From assembly GCF_014196505.1 (NCBI RefSeq), contig NZ_JACIDW010000001.1, forward strand, positions 496,001 through 560,000: DNA of 64,000 nucleotides. The letters run 5' to 3'. Every line of letters begins with the position of its first letter. Position 1 is the stretch's first letter. This DNA comes from Rhizobium metallidurans (lineage in GTDB: Bacteria; Pseudomonadota; Alphaproteobacteria; Rhizobiales; Rhizobiaceae). Below are positions 50,284 through 59,862 of this stretch, piece after piece. The notes under the pieces are model-generated. The model was not told the origin of the DNA. It ran no database searches and was given only the letters and a program-made list of their open reading frames with translations. The position numbers and the translations under genes were made by a program.

Positions 50284-50508
50284 TCACAGCCAGCGGAACG
50301 AGGCCTTTCCGCGTCGACCGACGCGATGCAAGGCGATCGGCGTGGATCGGCCGCTGATGGTGTCGAGCAGCCGGATGCTCTGCTTTCCGGCCACGAGCGC
50401 CAGAAATCGCGGGCATCCGCGGATCGTTCCGCCGTCGTCGCTCTCGGTAAAAATGCAGGGCACGGAAAGAGCCGTCCCGTACACGTTCATTCGTCCACTC
50501 TTTGGCAT
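50284..50508 (-). CDS. Possible small hypothetical protein
   Basis: 74 residues from ATG 50508, with AGGA about 8 bases upstream. It contains TALSVPCIFTESDDGGTIRG and SIRLLDTISGRSTPIALHRV and has codon use like its neighbours. No signal peptide, membrane segment or recognised domain. The opposite strand also has an open frame here but of poorer quality. It lies between the MscS gene and the octapeptide-repeat gene. Confidence 0.4.
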   Translation of the reverse strand: MPKSGRMNVYGTALSVPCIFTESDDGGTIRGCPRFLALVAGKQSIRLLDTISGRSTPIALHRVGRRGKASFRWL

Positions 50509-50514
50509 GCGCAA

Positions 50515-50897
50515 ATCCTATCGCTTTGCGTCGCCGTGTAGTGGAGCCATGATTCCTTCATGTGACAGTCTCGTGATAATTTTGGACATGTGTGAAATTG
50601 CCGGCGTCGCGCGTCTTCCTTGTCGCAATCAGCGGCCCGAACCGCGAGCGTACAAGACGGCAAGCTGCGGGCAAGGCTCGCTACCTAACCCTCGTCGCGG
50701 CAGCGGGCCCGAGCCTGTTTGGGGAGACCACCTGCAATTTCAGGTTCAGACAAGCCACACAACCTAGTTTGCGGTTCTTAGCTGCGCGGGCTGGATAACC
50801 GATTCCTCAATCAGGCCTTGGATCGGAAGCCGCCTGCCGTTCGCTATCGGAATTTCGGCCTGGCTTTTTATTGACGCCATTTGAACATTCGGGATTG
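50515..50897. other. Region upstream of the octapeptide-repeat gene
   Basis: About 380 bases with no convincing gene. I see no perfect sigma-70 pair, CtrA box or EcfG site. The promoter of the repeat-protein gene is expected here. Confidence 0.4.
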
Positions 50898-53800
50898 ATG
50901 AGCATGACGACGGTTGCCTCCACGCTGACGATAACGCAGATCAGATCTCTTTCTTCGGCGGCGGTCGCCGCATGGACGACCGAAGACATCGCTTCGCTGT
51001 CCACGGCGCAGGTCAAAGCCCTTTCCTCCTCCCAGATCGCGGCGCTGGATGTGGAAGATGTCGAGGCGCTCAACTCTCAGCAGCTCAGTGCCATCGCCAA
51101 GGGGTCGATCGTCGGCCTCACCTTCGACCAGCTCAACGCGCTCAACAAATACGCCATAGAAAGCCTGACCTCGGTCCAGGTCTCCGCACTGACAACGACG
51201 CAATTGAGCGCTCTGACGACCGAGCAGTCGGAAGCGCTGACCCCGAACCAGATCAAGGCGCTGTCCACCGCGCAGCTCGCGGCACTCGGGGCCGACGACA
51301 TCGCGACCTTCTCGACCGCCGATATCGCCGCTATCTCGAACAAGGCGATCCAGGGTCTCGGAACGGCTGCCATCGCGGCGCTGTCCACCGATCAGATCGC
51401 CGCTCTGAATACCGGCGCCGTCGCGGCGTTGACGAGCAGCCAGATCGGCGTGTTGAGCACTGACCAGGTTGAAGCGCTTTCGCCGACGCAGACAGCAGCG
51501 CTGACCTCCGCACAACTGGCGGCGCTCGGGCCCGATGATATCGCCATGCTGTCGCCCGAAGACATTGCCGCGATCAACACCAAGGCTGTGCGCGGCCTGA
51601 ACCTGTCCGCCCTGTCGCCCGAACAGATCGCGGCGATGACGACGGCCCAGGCGAACGCCTTGACCACGGCACAGCTCGCCTCGCTCGACCCCACGCAGAT
51701 CGAGGCGCTTTCGCCCTCTCAGATCGCCTCGCTCACCTCCAGCGCTCTGGCCAGCCTCACGACTGGGCAGATCGAGGCCCTCAGCCCCGAGCAGGTCGAA
51801 GCGTTCACGCCGCAGCAGGTCAAGGCGCTCAGCTCCGACCAGCTGGCGGCCATCAACCCGGATGGCGTCGCAACGTTTTCCACCGCCGATATGGCGGCCA
51901 TCACCAGCAGGGCCATAGCGGGCCTCGGCTCCGGTAGCGTCGCGGCCCTGTCCTCGGCCCAGATCGCCGCCCTCAGCACCGGTTCGATCGCCAGCCTGAC
52001 GACCGATCAGCTCCAGGCCCTGAACGACGAGCAATTCCAGGCGCTGTCATCGCTCCAGGTGAAGGCGCTCGGCTCCGCGCAGCTCGCAGCACTCGACGCC
52101 GCCGATATCGAAGCCTTCTCGACCGCCGCCATCGCCGCGATCTCCAGCCGCGCCATGTCGGGCCTGAGCACGGATGCGATCGGCGCCCTGTCGTCGACCC
52201 AGATCGCCGCACTGTCCACCAGCCTGATCGCAAATCTCACCGGCAGCCAGCTCGAAGCCTTGGGCGCCGACCAGATCGCGTCGTTCTCGACCAGCCAGAT
52301 AACCGCATTGGGCGCGCAGATCGCGGGCTTCAGCACCGGGCAGCTGGAAGGGCTTTCGACCGCGAAGATCGCGGCGCTGAGCACGGCCGCGATCGCCAGC
52401 CTGACGACGGACCAGATCGACGCGCTGAGCGTGGAGCAGGCCGAGGCCTTGACGCCCGCGCAGGTCAAGGCGCTGAGTTCTGCTCAGCTCGCGGCATTCG
52501 GCGCGGACGATATCGCCGCCTTCTCGACGGCCGACATCGCTGCGATCACCAACCAGGGCTTCACCGGGCTGAGCATGGATTCGCTCTCCACCGCCCAGAT
52601 CGCGGCGCTGACCACCGCGCAGATCGCGGCGCTCGGAACCGACCAGCTGGCCGCCCTGACCACGGACCAGGCCGAGGCGCTGTCGCCGACGCAGGTGAAG
52701 GCCATGAGTTCGGTTCAGCTCGCCGCGTTCGACGCCGAGCAAATCGCGACCTTCTCCACCGACGACATGGCGGCCATCACCAGCCGCGCGATCACCGGCC
52801 TGACCACCGATATCATCGCGACCTTCTCCACCGCGCAGATCGCGGCCTTGAACTCGACCGCGATCCCGAGGCTCACCAGCACCCAGATCGCGGCCCTGAG
52901 CACGGACCAGGTCGAGGCGCTCTCACCGGCACAGGTCGCGGCGCTGACCTCCGTTCAGCTCGCCGCGATCGATGCCGAGCATATGGCGACCTTCTCGACC
53001 GCCGATATCGCCGCGATCACCAGCAAGGCCATACCCGGTCTCAGCACCGATATCATCGCAACCTTCTCCACCGGCCAGATCGCCTCGCTGACGACGGCGC
53101 AGGTCAGCGCGCTGAAGACGACGCAGCTCGCGGTTCTGAGCACCAGCCAGGTCGAGGCGTTCACGCCGGCACAGGTCACGTGGCTGAGCTCGCTGCAGCT
53201 CTCGGCGATCGGCGAGGACGGCATCGCAACCTTCTCGCCGGCCGATATCGCGGCGCTCTCGAGCAAGGCGATCCCCGGCCTCGATGTGTCCAACCTGTCC
53301 TCGGGGCAGATCGCCGCCTTCACGACCGCCCAGATCAGCGTGCTGAAGACCCTGCAGATCGCGGCGCTGGGCACGGACCGGATCACGATGCTCTCCACCG
53401 CTCAGATCGCCGCCTTGAGCACATCGTCGATCGCCAGCCTGAGCACCGACCAGATCGACGCCCTCGGCTCCGCGCAGGTCGAGGCTCTCTCGCCGCTCCA
53501 GGTCATGTCGCTGACCTCGCTGCAGCTCGGCGTGCTCGATGCCAGCGACATCGCGACCTTCTCGACGGCCGATATGGCCGCGATCACCAACAAGGCCCTG
53601 CCGGGGCTGAGCACGGATGTGATCGCAGCGCTTGGAACTGCCCAGATCGCCGCCATGAGCACCAGCGCCATCGCAAGCCTGACGAGCGACCAGATCGGTG
53701 CTCTCGGTACGGCACAGGTCGAAGCGTTGTCGCCCGGGCAGGTGAAGGTGCTGAGCTCCGCGCAAATGGCGGCACTCGGCGCCGATGACATTGCGACCTT

Positions 53801-56800
53801 CTCCACCGCCGATATCGCCGCGATCACCAACAAGGCGATCTCCGGCCTCAGCCCCGACGCCGTCGAGGGCCTTTCGAACGAGCAGATCGCCGCGCTCAAC
53901 ACCAGCGCGATCGCCAGCCTCACGAGCCTGCAGATCGGCGCGATGAGCACATCTCAGATCGAGACGCTGTCGCCCGCGCAGGTGGCGGCGCTGACCTCCG
54001 TACAGTTCTCCGCCCTGTCGGCCGAAGACATCGCGACCTTTTCCAACGCCGACATCGCGGCGATCACCAACAAGGGCTTGCCTGGCCTGGGCACGGACGC
54101 GGTCGCGGGCCTGACGACCGCGCAGATCGCGCTGCTGAGCACCAGCGCTCTTGCCAGTCTGACGAGCGGCCAGGTCGAGGCACTCGGCACCGACCAGATC
54201 GCCAGGCTGTCCACCGCGCAGGTGAAGGCACTGACGGCGGCGCAGATCGCGGCGCTTGGCGACAATGTCGGCGTTTTCTCCACGGACCAGATCGCCGTCC
54301 TGACGCCATCGGGCATCACGGGCCTGACCTCCGCTCAGGTCGATGCGCTGAACAGCGCACAGCTTCACGCGCTCGGCACCAGCCAGATCGCGGCGATGAC
54401 CTCCAAGCAGGTGGCGGGGCTCAGCACCAGCGACATAGCGGCGCTGACCACGCAGCAGCTTGCCGCCATGAGCGCGTCGGGCGTTTCCGGTCTTTCGACC
54501 AGCCAGGTCGCGGCCCTCGACAACGCGCAAGTCCGGGCGCTGTCGACCAAGCAGGTCGCCGCCCTCACCTCGTCGCAGATCGGCGCGCTGGGGACGGACG
54601 ACGTCGCCGCTCTCTCGACCGCGCAGATCGCCGCGCTCTCGGCCGCCGGCATCGCCGGATTGAACTCGCAGCAGCTGGCGGTCCTTTCGACCGCGCAGGC
54701 CGAAGCCCTGACCAGCAACCAGGTGGGCACGCTGAACTCCAGCCAGATCTCCGTCCTCGGGCCGGATGATGTCGTGACCTTCTCGACCAAGGATATCGCC
54801 GCGATCACATCCAGCGCGCTGGGAGGAATGTCGACGGACACGATCCGGGCCCTGTCGACGCTGCAGATCGCCTCGCTGAGCAAGAATGCCATCGCCGGGC
54901 TCACCACCCAGCAACTTGCCGCGCTGACCACCGCGCAAGCCGAAGCGCTGACCAGCAGCCAGGTCAGCGGCCTGAGCTCCGCGCAGCTCGCCGCCCTCAC
55001 CGCCGATGACATCGCGACCTTCTCGACGAAGGACATGGCGGCTATCGGCTCCGGTGCCATCGCCGGCCTTTCGACCGGCACGATCGCCGCGTTGTCGCCG
55101 AGCCAGATCGCGGCGCTGAACACGGCGGCGATCACGGGAATGACGACCGGGCAGATCGCGGCGCTGCGGACCGATCAGGTGGAGGCGTTGACCTCCGCGC
55201 AGATCGGCGCGCTGAGCTCGAAGCAGACGGCGGCGCTTGGCACCGACGATATCGCCATCCTGTCGGCAAAGAACATCGCCGCGATCAACTCCGGCGCGAT
55301 CGCCGGCCTGTCGGCGGCAGCGCTTGCGACGCTGACGACGAGCCAGATCGCCGCACTCAGCACATCGGGCATCGCGGGCCTGACCGTCGATCTCATCAAC
55401 GCGCTGAGCAGCGACCAGATCGGCGCATTGACCACGAGCCAGATCGCCGCGCTGAGCTCACGGCAGATCGGAGCGCTTGGAACCGACGACCTCGCATCGC
55501 TGACGACCGCCCAGGTCGCGGCATTGAGCACGGCGGGCATAGCCGGTCTTAGCAGCGACCAGATCGCGGCATTGAGCACCGACCAGACCGAGGCCCTGAC
55601 CAGCCTGCAGGTGGGGGCCCTGAGCTCGAGGCAGATCGCCGCGCTGAGCACGGACGATCTCTCACGCTTCTCCACCGCCGATATCGCGGCGATCGGCTCC
55701 GGCGCGATCCTTGGCCTTTCGACCGCCGCCATCGGGGCGCTGTCGACGGATCAGATCGTCGCCATGAGCTCGGCCGGAATTTCCGGTCTCTCCAGTGGCC
55801 AGATCGCCGCCTTTGGTTCCAACCAGATGGAGGCGCTCACGACCGCTCAGATCGGCGCGCTGAGCTCCAGGCAGGTCGCGGCCCTTGCCACCGACCGTAT
55901 CGCGGCGCTCTCGGTCGATCAGATCGCGGCCTTTGGCACGGCGGGGATAGCCGGCCTGACCAGCGATCAGATCGGCGCGCTCAGTGTCCGTCAGGTCGAG
56001 GCGTTCACAAGCGTCCAGGTGGGCGCGCTGAACTCGAAGCAGATAGCGGCGCTCGGAACGGACGATCTGGATAGTTTCAGCACCGCCGACATGGCCGCGA
56101 TCACCTCCAGCGCGGTTGCTGGGATTTCGACATCGGTGATTTCCTCGCTCTCGGGCGACCAGCTCGCCGCCCTCAGCCCCACCGGCATTGCCGGCCTGAC
56201 CAGCGACCAGATCGGCGCCCTGCGAACCAGCCAGGTGGAGTCTCTCACGACCGCTCAGGTCGGTGCGCTGACGTCGAGGCAGATCGCCGCGCTCAACACG
56301 GCCGACATCGCCGCGTTCTCGCCCGAACAGATCGCGGCGCTGAGCACCGCGGGCATAGCCGGCCTTTCGACCAGCCAGCTCGTCGCCATGCGCAGCGACC
56401 AGATGGAGGCGCTGACCAGCACGCAGATCGGCGCGCTCTCCTCGCGGCAGATCGGGGTTCTGACCTCCGACGACCTCGACGGCTTCACCACGGCCGAGAT
56501 CGCGGCGATCAGCTCGTCCGCCATTTCCGGCCTGTCGACCGGCGCCCTGGCCTCGCTTTCGCCAAGCCAGATCGCGGCGCTCAGCACCGCGGGCGTCGCC
56601 GGCCTCAGCACGGACCAGATCGCAGCGCTCAGCGTCGACCAGGCCGAGGCACTGACCAGCACGCAGATCGGCGTGCTGAGCTCCAGGCAGATCGCGGCAC
56701 TCGGAACGGATGATCTGGACAGCTTCACCACCGCCGAAATCGCCGCGATCAGCTCGGCGGCCATCTCCGGATTGTCGCCGACAACGATCGCCTCGCTTTC

Positions 56801-57911
56801 GGCCGAGCAGATCGGCGCTTTGAGCACGGCCGGCATCGCCGGTCTCTCGACCGCCCAGATCGCGGCCTTGAGCACAAGCCAGGTCGAGATGCTGTCGACA
56901 GGACAGATCGGCGCTCTGGGCTCCGCTCAGATCGCGGCTCTGAGCACCGGCGACATCGCCGTGCTCTCGGTCGAGCAGATCGCGGCACTGAGCGCCAAGG
57001 GGATTGCCGGCCTCGGCAGCGCTCAAGCGGGCGCTCTGAACATCGACCAGATGGAAAAGCTGTCCACGGGTCAGATCGCGGCGCTCAGCTCGGATGCGCT
57101 GAAGGGCCTGACCTCGTCCAGCCTGGATGCGCTCACGCCCGCAAAGCTCGCGGCGATCAGCTCCGGCGCGATGAAGGGACTGTCCACGGCCTTCGTGGCG
57201 TCGCTTTCCACGGAAGAGATCGCGGCTCTCGGAAGTTCGGGAATATCCGGCCTGACCAGTGACCAGATCCGCGCGCTGAGCACCGATCAGTTCAGCACCT
57301 TCTCCACTGACCAGATCGCATCCCTGAGTTCGACCGGCCTCGCCGGGTTGACGACCGACCAGCTGCAAACTCTCTCGACCGAGGAGTTCGCTGCAATCAC
57401 GCCGGCTTCGATCAAGGGCCTGACGACGGCGGTGTTCTCGACCCTGCCATCAAGCGACATCGCGGCATTGACCACGGGTCAGGTGGCGGCGCTGAGCTAC
57501 AGCCAGGTCGTCGCCATGAGCACGGCGCAGATCGGAATGCTATCGACCGCGCAGATCGGAGCCCTCAATGTCGTTCAGACGGCGGCCCTCGGTCCGGATG
57601 ATCTGGCGAGCTTCTCGCCCGAGCATATCATCGCGCTGAGTTCCAGCGCGGTTTCGGGACTGAGCACAAGAGCGCTCGGCGCATTGACCGTGAGCCAGGC
57701 CGAAGCCTTCACGCCGGCCCAGATCAACGCGATGACATCGGCACAGGTACAGACGCTGACCAACGGCCCGCTGGCTGGCGTAAGCGCCTCCCAGACGACG
57801 ACCACGACCACGGCACCCTCTGAGACGCCAAGCTCGGCATCGGCAGCAGCCGCACCCGACACGAGTGAGTCGGCTCAGGTTGCCTCGGTGATCATGTCCT
57901 ATCTGGGATAA
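50898..57911 (+). CDS. Giant octapeptide-repeat protein, unknown function
   Basis: 2,337 residues from ATG 50898 (the frame opens at TTG 50871; the ribosome site is weak). Nearly the whole chain is an octapeptide tandem with consensus AAL-S/T-T-x-Q-I, for example AALTTAQIAALGTDQLAALT. About 280 octads are present. A common higher-order unit is ten octads (80 residues), recognised by ATFSTADIAAIT and a GLST octad after it. The chain is acidic, has very few Trp and Arg and no Cys that I noticed. There is no signal peptide or membrane segment. The last 50 residues change to a Thr/Ser/Ala-rich linker and end AQVASVIMSYLG, which could be a C-terminal export signal. The Thr-x-x-Gln pattern looks like repeated helix caps, suggesting a short-helix solenoid; a beta solenoid is an alternative. 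I do not recognise a named family. Confidence 0.88.
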   Translation: MSMTTVASTLTITQIRSLSSAAVAAWTTEDIASLSTAQVKALSSSQIAALDVEDVEALNSQQLSAIAKGSIVGLTFDQLNALNKYAIESLTSVQVSALTTTQLSALTTEQSEALTPNQIKALSTAQLAALGADDIATFSTADIAAISNKAIQGLGTAAIAALSTDQIAALNTGAVAALTSSQIGVLSTDQVEALSPTQTAALTSAQLAALGPDDIAMLSPEDIAAINTKAVRGLNLSALSPEQIAAMTTAQANALTTAQLASLDPTQIEALSPSQIASLTSSALASLTTGQIEALSPEQVEAFTPQQVKALSSDQLAAINPDGVATFSTADMAAITSRAIAGLGSGSVAALSSAQIAALSTGSIASLTTDQLQALNDEQFQALSSLQVKALGSAQLAALDAADIEAFSTAAIAAISSRAMSGLSTDAIGALSSTQIAALSTSLIANLTGSQLEALGADQIASFSTSQITALGAQIAGFSTGQLEGLSTAKIAALSTAAIASLTTDQIDALSVEQAEALTPAQVKALSSAQLAAFGADDIAAFSTADIAAITNQGFTGLSMDSLSTAQIAALTTAQIAALGTDQLAALTTDQAEALSPTQVKAMSSVQLAAFDAEQIATFSTDDMAAITSRAITGLTTDIIATFSTAQIAALNSTAIPRLTSTQIAALSTDQVEALSPAQVAALTSVQLAAIDAEHMATFSTADIAAITSKAIPGLSTDIIATFSTGQIASLTTAQVSALKTTQLAVLSTSQVEAFTPAQVTWLSSLQLSAIGEDGIATFSPADIAALSSKAIPGLDVSNLSSGQIAAFTTAQISVLKTLQIAALGTDRITMLSTAQIAALSTSSIASLSTDQIDALGSAQVEALSPLQVMSLTSLQLGVLDASDIATFSTADMAAITNKALPGLSTDVIAALGTAQIAAMSTSAIASLTSDQIGALGTAQVEALSPGQVKVLSSAQMAALGADDIATFSTADIAAITNKAISGLSPDAVEGLSNEQIAALNTSAIASLTSLQIGAMSTSQIETLSPAQVAALTSVQFSALSAEDIATFSNADIAAITNKGLPGLGTDAVAGLTTAQIALLSTSALASLTSGQVEALGTDQIARLSTAQVKALTAAQIAALGDNVGVFSTDQIAVLTPSGITGLTSAQVDALNSAQLHALGTSQIAAMTSKQVAGLSTSDIAALTTQQLAAMSASGVSGLSTSQVAALDNAQVRALSTKQVAALTSSQIGALGTDDVAALSTAQIAALSAAGIAGLNSQQLAVLSTAQAEALTSNQVGTLNSSQISVLGPDDVVTFSTKDIAAITSSALGGMSTDTIRALSTLQIASLSKNAIAGLTTQQLAALTTAQAEALTSSQVSGLSSAQLAALTADDIATFSTKDMAAIGSGAIAGLSTGTIAALSPSQIAALNTAAITGMTTGQIAALRTDQVEALTSAQIGALSSKQTAALGTDDIAILSAKNIAAINSGAIAGLSAAALATLTTSQIAALSTSGIAGLTVDLINALSSDQIGALTTSQIAALSSRQIGALGTDDLASLTTAQVAALSTAGIAGLSSDQIAALSTDQTEALTSLQVGALSSRQIAALSTDDLSRFSTADIAAIGSGAILGLSTAAIGALSTDQIVAMSSAGISGLSSGQIAAFGSNQMEALTTAQIGALSSRQVAALATDRIAALSVDQIAAFGTAGIAGLTSDQIGALSVRQVEAFTSVQVGALNSKQIAALGTDDLDSFSTADMAAITSSAVAGISTSVISSLSGDQLAALSPTGIAGLTSDQIGALRTSQVESLTTAQVGALTSRQIAALNTADIAAFSPEQIAALSTAGIAGLSTSQLVAMRSDQMEALTSTQIGALSSRQIGVLTSDDLDGFTTAEIAAISSSAISGLSTGALASLSPSQIAALSTAGVAGLSTDQIAALSVDQAEALTSTQIGVLSSRQIAALGTDDLDSFTTAEIAAISSAAISGLSPTTIASLSAEQIGALSTAGIAGLSTAQIAALSTSQVEMLSTGQIGALGSAQIAALSTGDIAVLSVEQIAALSAKGIAGLGSAQAGALNIDQMEKLSTGQIAALSSDALKGLTSSSLDALTPAKLAAISSGAMKGLSTAFVASLSTEEIAALGSSGISGLTSDQIRALSTDQFSTFSTDQIASLSSTGLAGLTTDQLQTLSTEEFAAITPASIKGLTTAVFSTLPSSDIAALTTGQVAALSYSQVVAMSTAQIGMLSTAQIGALNVVQTAALGPDDLASFSPEHIIALSSSAVSGLSTRALGALTVSQAEAFTPAQINAMTSAQVQTLTNGPLAGVSASQTTTTTTAPSETPSSASAAAAPDTSESAQVASVIMSYLG
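50940..57765 (+). repeat. 24-base / 240-base nested coding repeats
   Basis: Each octapeptide is a 24-base unit. ATFSTADI-type landmarks recur near 51301, 51541, 52510, 52747, 52987, 53227, 53548, 53790, 54031, 54775 and 55015. The commonest spacing is about 240 bases, with some intervals of about 320-400. Some units carry five extra residues (GLNLSALSPEQI, GLDVSNLSSGQI). Copies differ at many silent and replacement sites, so this is an old, diverged array and not a recent expansion. Confidence 0.85.
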
Positions 57912-57921
57912 GAGACTGATC

Positions 57922-57953
57922 GCGGGCGCGGCGAGATTCGACGCCGCGCCCGC
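57922..57953 (+). terminator. Strong GC hairpin after the octapeptide-repeat gene
   Basis: GCGGGCGCGGCG and CGCCGCGCCCGC form a perfect 12-bp stem around an 8-base loop, starting 11 bases after the stop. No T-tract follows, but a stem this strong close to a stop commonly marks the transcript end in GC-rich genomes. Confidence 0.65.
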
Positions 57954-58069
57954 AACGGCTCCAATTTTCAGCGAAAAGCCGCGAAACGGCATTGATCGAC
58001 AAGCCATTTTATGGAGCATGTGGCGAAGACGTTCGTATTCAGTTGACCGCAAGGAAAGTCGCCCAGGCA

Positions 58070-59317
58070 ATGTCGATGATGGAAGAACCCGATGTCGTGG
58101 TCATCGGCGCCGGTGCGGCTGGCACGGGTGCGGCCCGAACACTCGTCAAAGCCGGTCTGAAGACGCTTGTGCTCGAGGCTCTCTCCCGCACCGGCGGCCG
58201 CGCCTCGACGGCCAAGGTGGGGGGAAACGTCGTCGATCTCGGCTGCGGCTGGCTTCACTCCGGCGATCGAAATCCCTGGACCCGCATCGCCGGCGAGATC
58301 GGCATCACCGTCGATCGCCAGCCATCCGCCTGGGGCGGGCAGTTTCGCGATCTCGGCTTTGCGCCGCATGAACGCGACGCCGCCCATCTCGCCTTCGAAC
58401 GGTGGACGGAGCGCGTCTCGACGACCCCTCCCCCGTCGGATGTCGCCGCCGATGCGCTGGACCCGGCCGATGGCTGGACAAGCTATCTGCAAGCGCTCAG
58501 CGGGTATATCAGCGGCGACGAACTCGAGCGCATTTCCTGCAAGGACTACGCCGCCTACAACGAAGCCTCGACATCGATCAACTGGCGCGTCCAGACAGGC
58601 TATGGCGCGCTCGTCGGCGCCGCCATGCCCGCTGAGGCGATGGTGAAGCTCTCGACGCCCGTCGAAGCCATCGGGCTCGACGGACATCGCATCGAGGTCA
58701 AGACATCCGCGGGCACCGTGCGTGCCCGCGCACTCACCGTCACCGTCTCCACCAATGTCCTTGCCGGAGACACCATTCGCTGGCCATCGGCATTCGATGC
58801 GTGGCGAGCCGCGGCGATGCGCTTGCCGCTTGGCGCGAACGAGAAGCTGTTCCTCGAGATCACCGGCCAGGCGCCCTTCGAGGACGAGACGCATCTTATC
58901 GGCGACCCGCGCGATGCATCGACCGGCAGCTACTATATCCGCCCCTTCGGTCAGCCCGTCATCGAATGCTACCTCGGCGGCGCCGGCGCGCGCGCCGTGG
59001 CGGAAAAAGGCCAGGAAGACGCGTTCGCGCGTGCGACGGATCAGCTCGTCCGTCTGTTCGGCAGCGACATAAGGCGCAATCTCCGCCCGCTCGTCGCGTC
59101 GGATTGGAGCAGGACAGTCTCGATCGGCGGCGCCTACAGCCACGCTCTGCCGGGCCATTCCGACGCCCGTCTCACGCTCGCCGGGTCTCTGGACCAGCGT
59201 GTGTTCTTCGCCGGCGAAGCGACCCATACGACCGACTTCTCGACCGCCCACGGCGCGCTGCAAAGCGGCGAGCGCGCCGCGCGCGAGGTCCTCGCCGCCC
59301 TTCAGGAAACGCCGTAG
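58070..59317 (+). CDS. FAD-dependent amine-oxidase-like enzyme
   Basis: 415 residues from ATG 58070. The N-terminal Rossmann motif is DVVVIGAGAAGTGAARTLVK (GxGxxG), followed by VLEALSRTGGRAST, the GG-R signature of flavin amine oxidases. The C-terminal FAD contact is RVFFAGEATHTTDFSTAHGA. It should oxidise an amine using FAD, releasing aldehyde and ammonia; the substrate is unknown. The open frame begins at 57992, but the extra residues lack family similarity. It precedes a ureohydrolase fragment; agmatine, guanidinobutyrate and polyamine breakdown use both enzyme types, so the pair may be the remains of such a pathway. Confidence 0.85.
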   Translation: MSMMEEPDVVVIGAGAAGTGAARTLVKAGLKTLVLEALSRTGGRASTAKVGGNVVDLGCGWLHSGDRNPWTRIAGEIGITVDRQPSAWGGQFRDLGFAPHERDAAHLAFERWTERVSTTPPPSDVAADALDPADGWTSYLQALSGYISGDELERISCKDYAAYNEASTSINWRVQTGYGALVGAAMPAEAMVKLSTPVEAIGLDGHRIEVKTSAGTVRARALTVTVSTNVLAGDTIRWPSAFDAWRAAAMRLPLGANEKLFLEITGQAPFEDETHLIGDPRDASTGSYYIRPFGQPVIECYLGGAGARAVAEKGQEDAFARATDQLVRLFGSDIRRNLRPLVASDWSRTVSIGGAYSHALPGHSDARLTLAGSLDQRVFFAGEATHTTDFSTAHGALQSGERAAREVLAALQETP

Positions 59318-59369
59318 CGCCCAGACAGCACCCACCACATATCCATTGCGATCAGGCGAGGCCGAAGCC

Positions 59370-59708
59370 ATGCCGGATCACAGGTTCAACCAGCCGCTCG
59401 GCGGCAAGCGCTGGACTGTCATTCAGGCAGAGGACCGCTGGGGCAAATCGCTGAAGCCCTTGATGGAAGAGATCAGGACGAAGATCGACTCGACGCCGGT
59501 CTATCTGACCTACGACATCGACAACCTCGATCCGGGGTTCGCCCCGGGCACGGGAACGGTCGAGATCGATGATCTCACGACATGGCAGGCGCTCGAAATC
59601 ACCATCGGTTGCGCCGGACTGCACCTCGTCGGCGGCGATCTGGTGGAGGTGTCGCCGCCGTTCGACCCGTCGGGCAACACGGCGCTGATCGCGGCCAATC
59701 TGCTATAA
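59370..59708 (+). pseudogene. C-terminal fragment of an agmatinase/arginase-family ureohydrolase
   Basis: 112 residues matching only the last third of ureohydrolases (normally about 300). Visible are VYLTYDIDNLDPGFAPGTGT, the third metal motif with two Asp ligands, then LTTWQALEITI, LHLVGGDLVEVSPPFD and SGNTALIAANLL. The first two metal motifs (GGDH and DAHxD) are absent, and the sequence between the amine-oxidase stop and this ATG is too short to hold them. The fragment cannot form the two-metal site, so it is probably a deletion remnant. The reading frame is intact, so it could still be translated. Confidence 0.75.
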
Positions 59709-59862
59709 GAGATACTGTGTGTCCTTCCGTGACACCCTGGCGTGTCGCGGAGTTGCCGCTGCACGTCTGGCGATTCACCGGTTTGAAACCTGTTCGTGCG
59801 ACAAGAACGGATCAAGGGGCGCTCCCCGAGCGCTATGCCGCGTTGCGCCGAGGTACGGAAAA

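Noticed and set aside
52923-57368. Long minus-strand open frames inside the octapeptide-repeat gene
   Set aside because: They only mirror the 24-base repeat; the plus frame has the ordered AALSTAQI pattern and a proper end, the minus frames do not.
50940-57765. TAL-effector-like DNA-binding repeats
   Set aside because: Some octads read LTPxQV as in TAL repeats, but the period is 8 and not about 34 residues and no variable di-residue is apparent.
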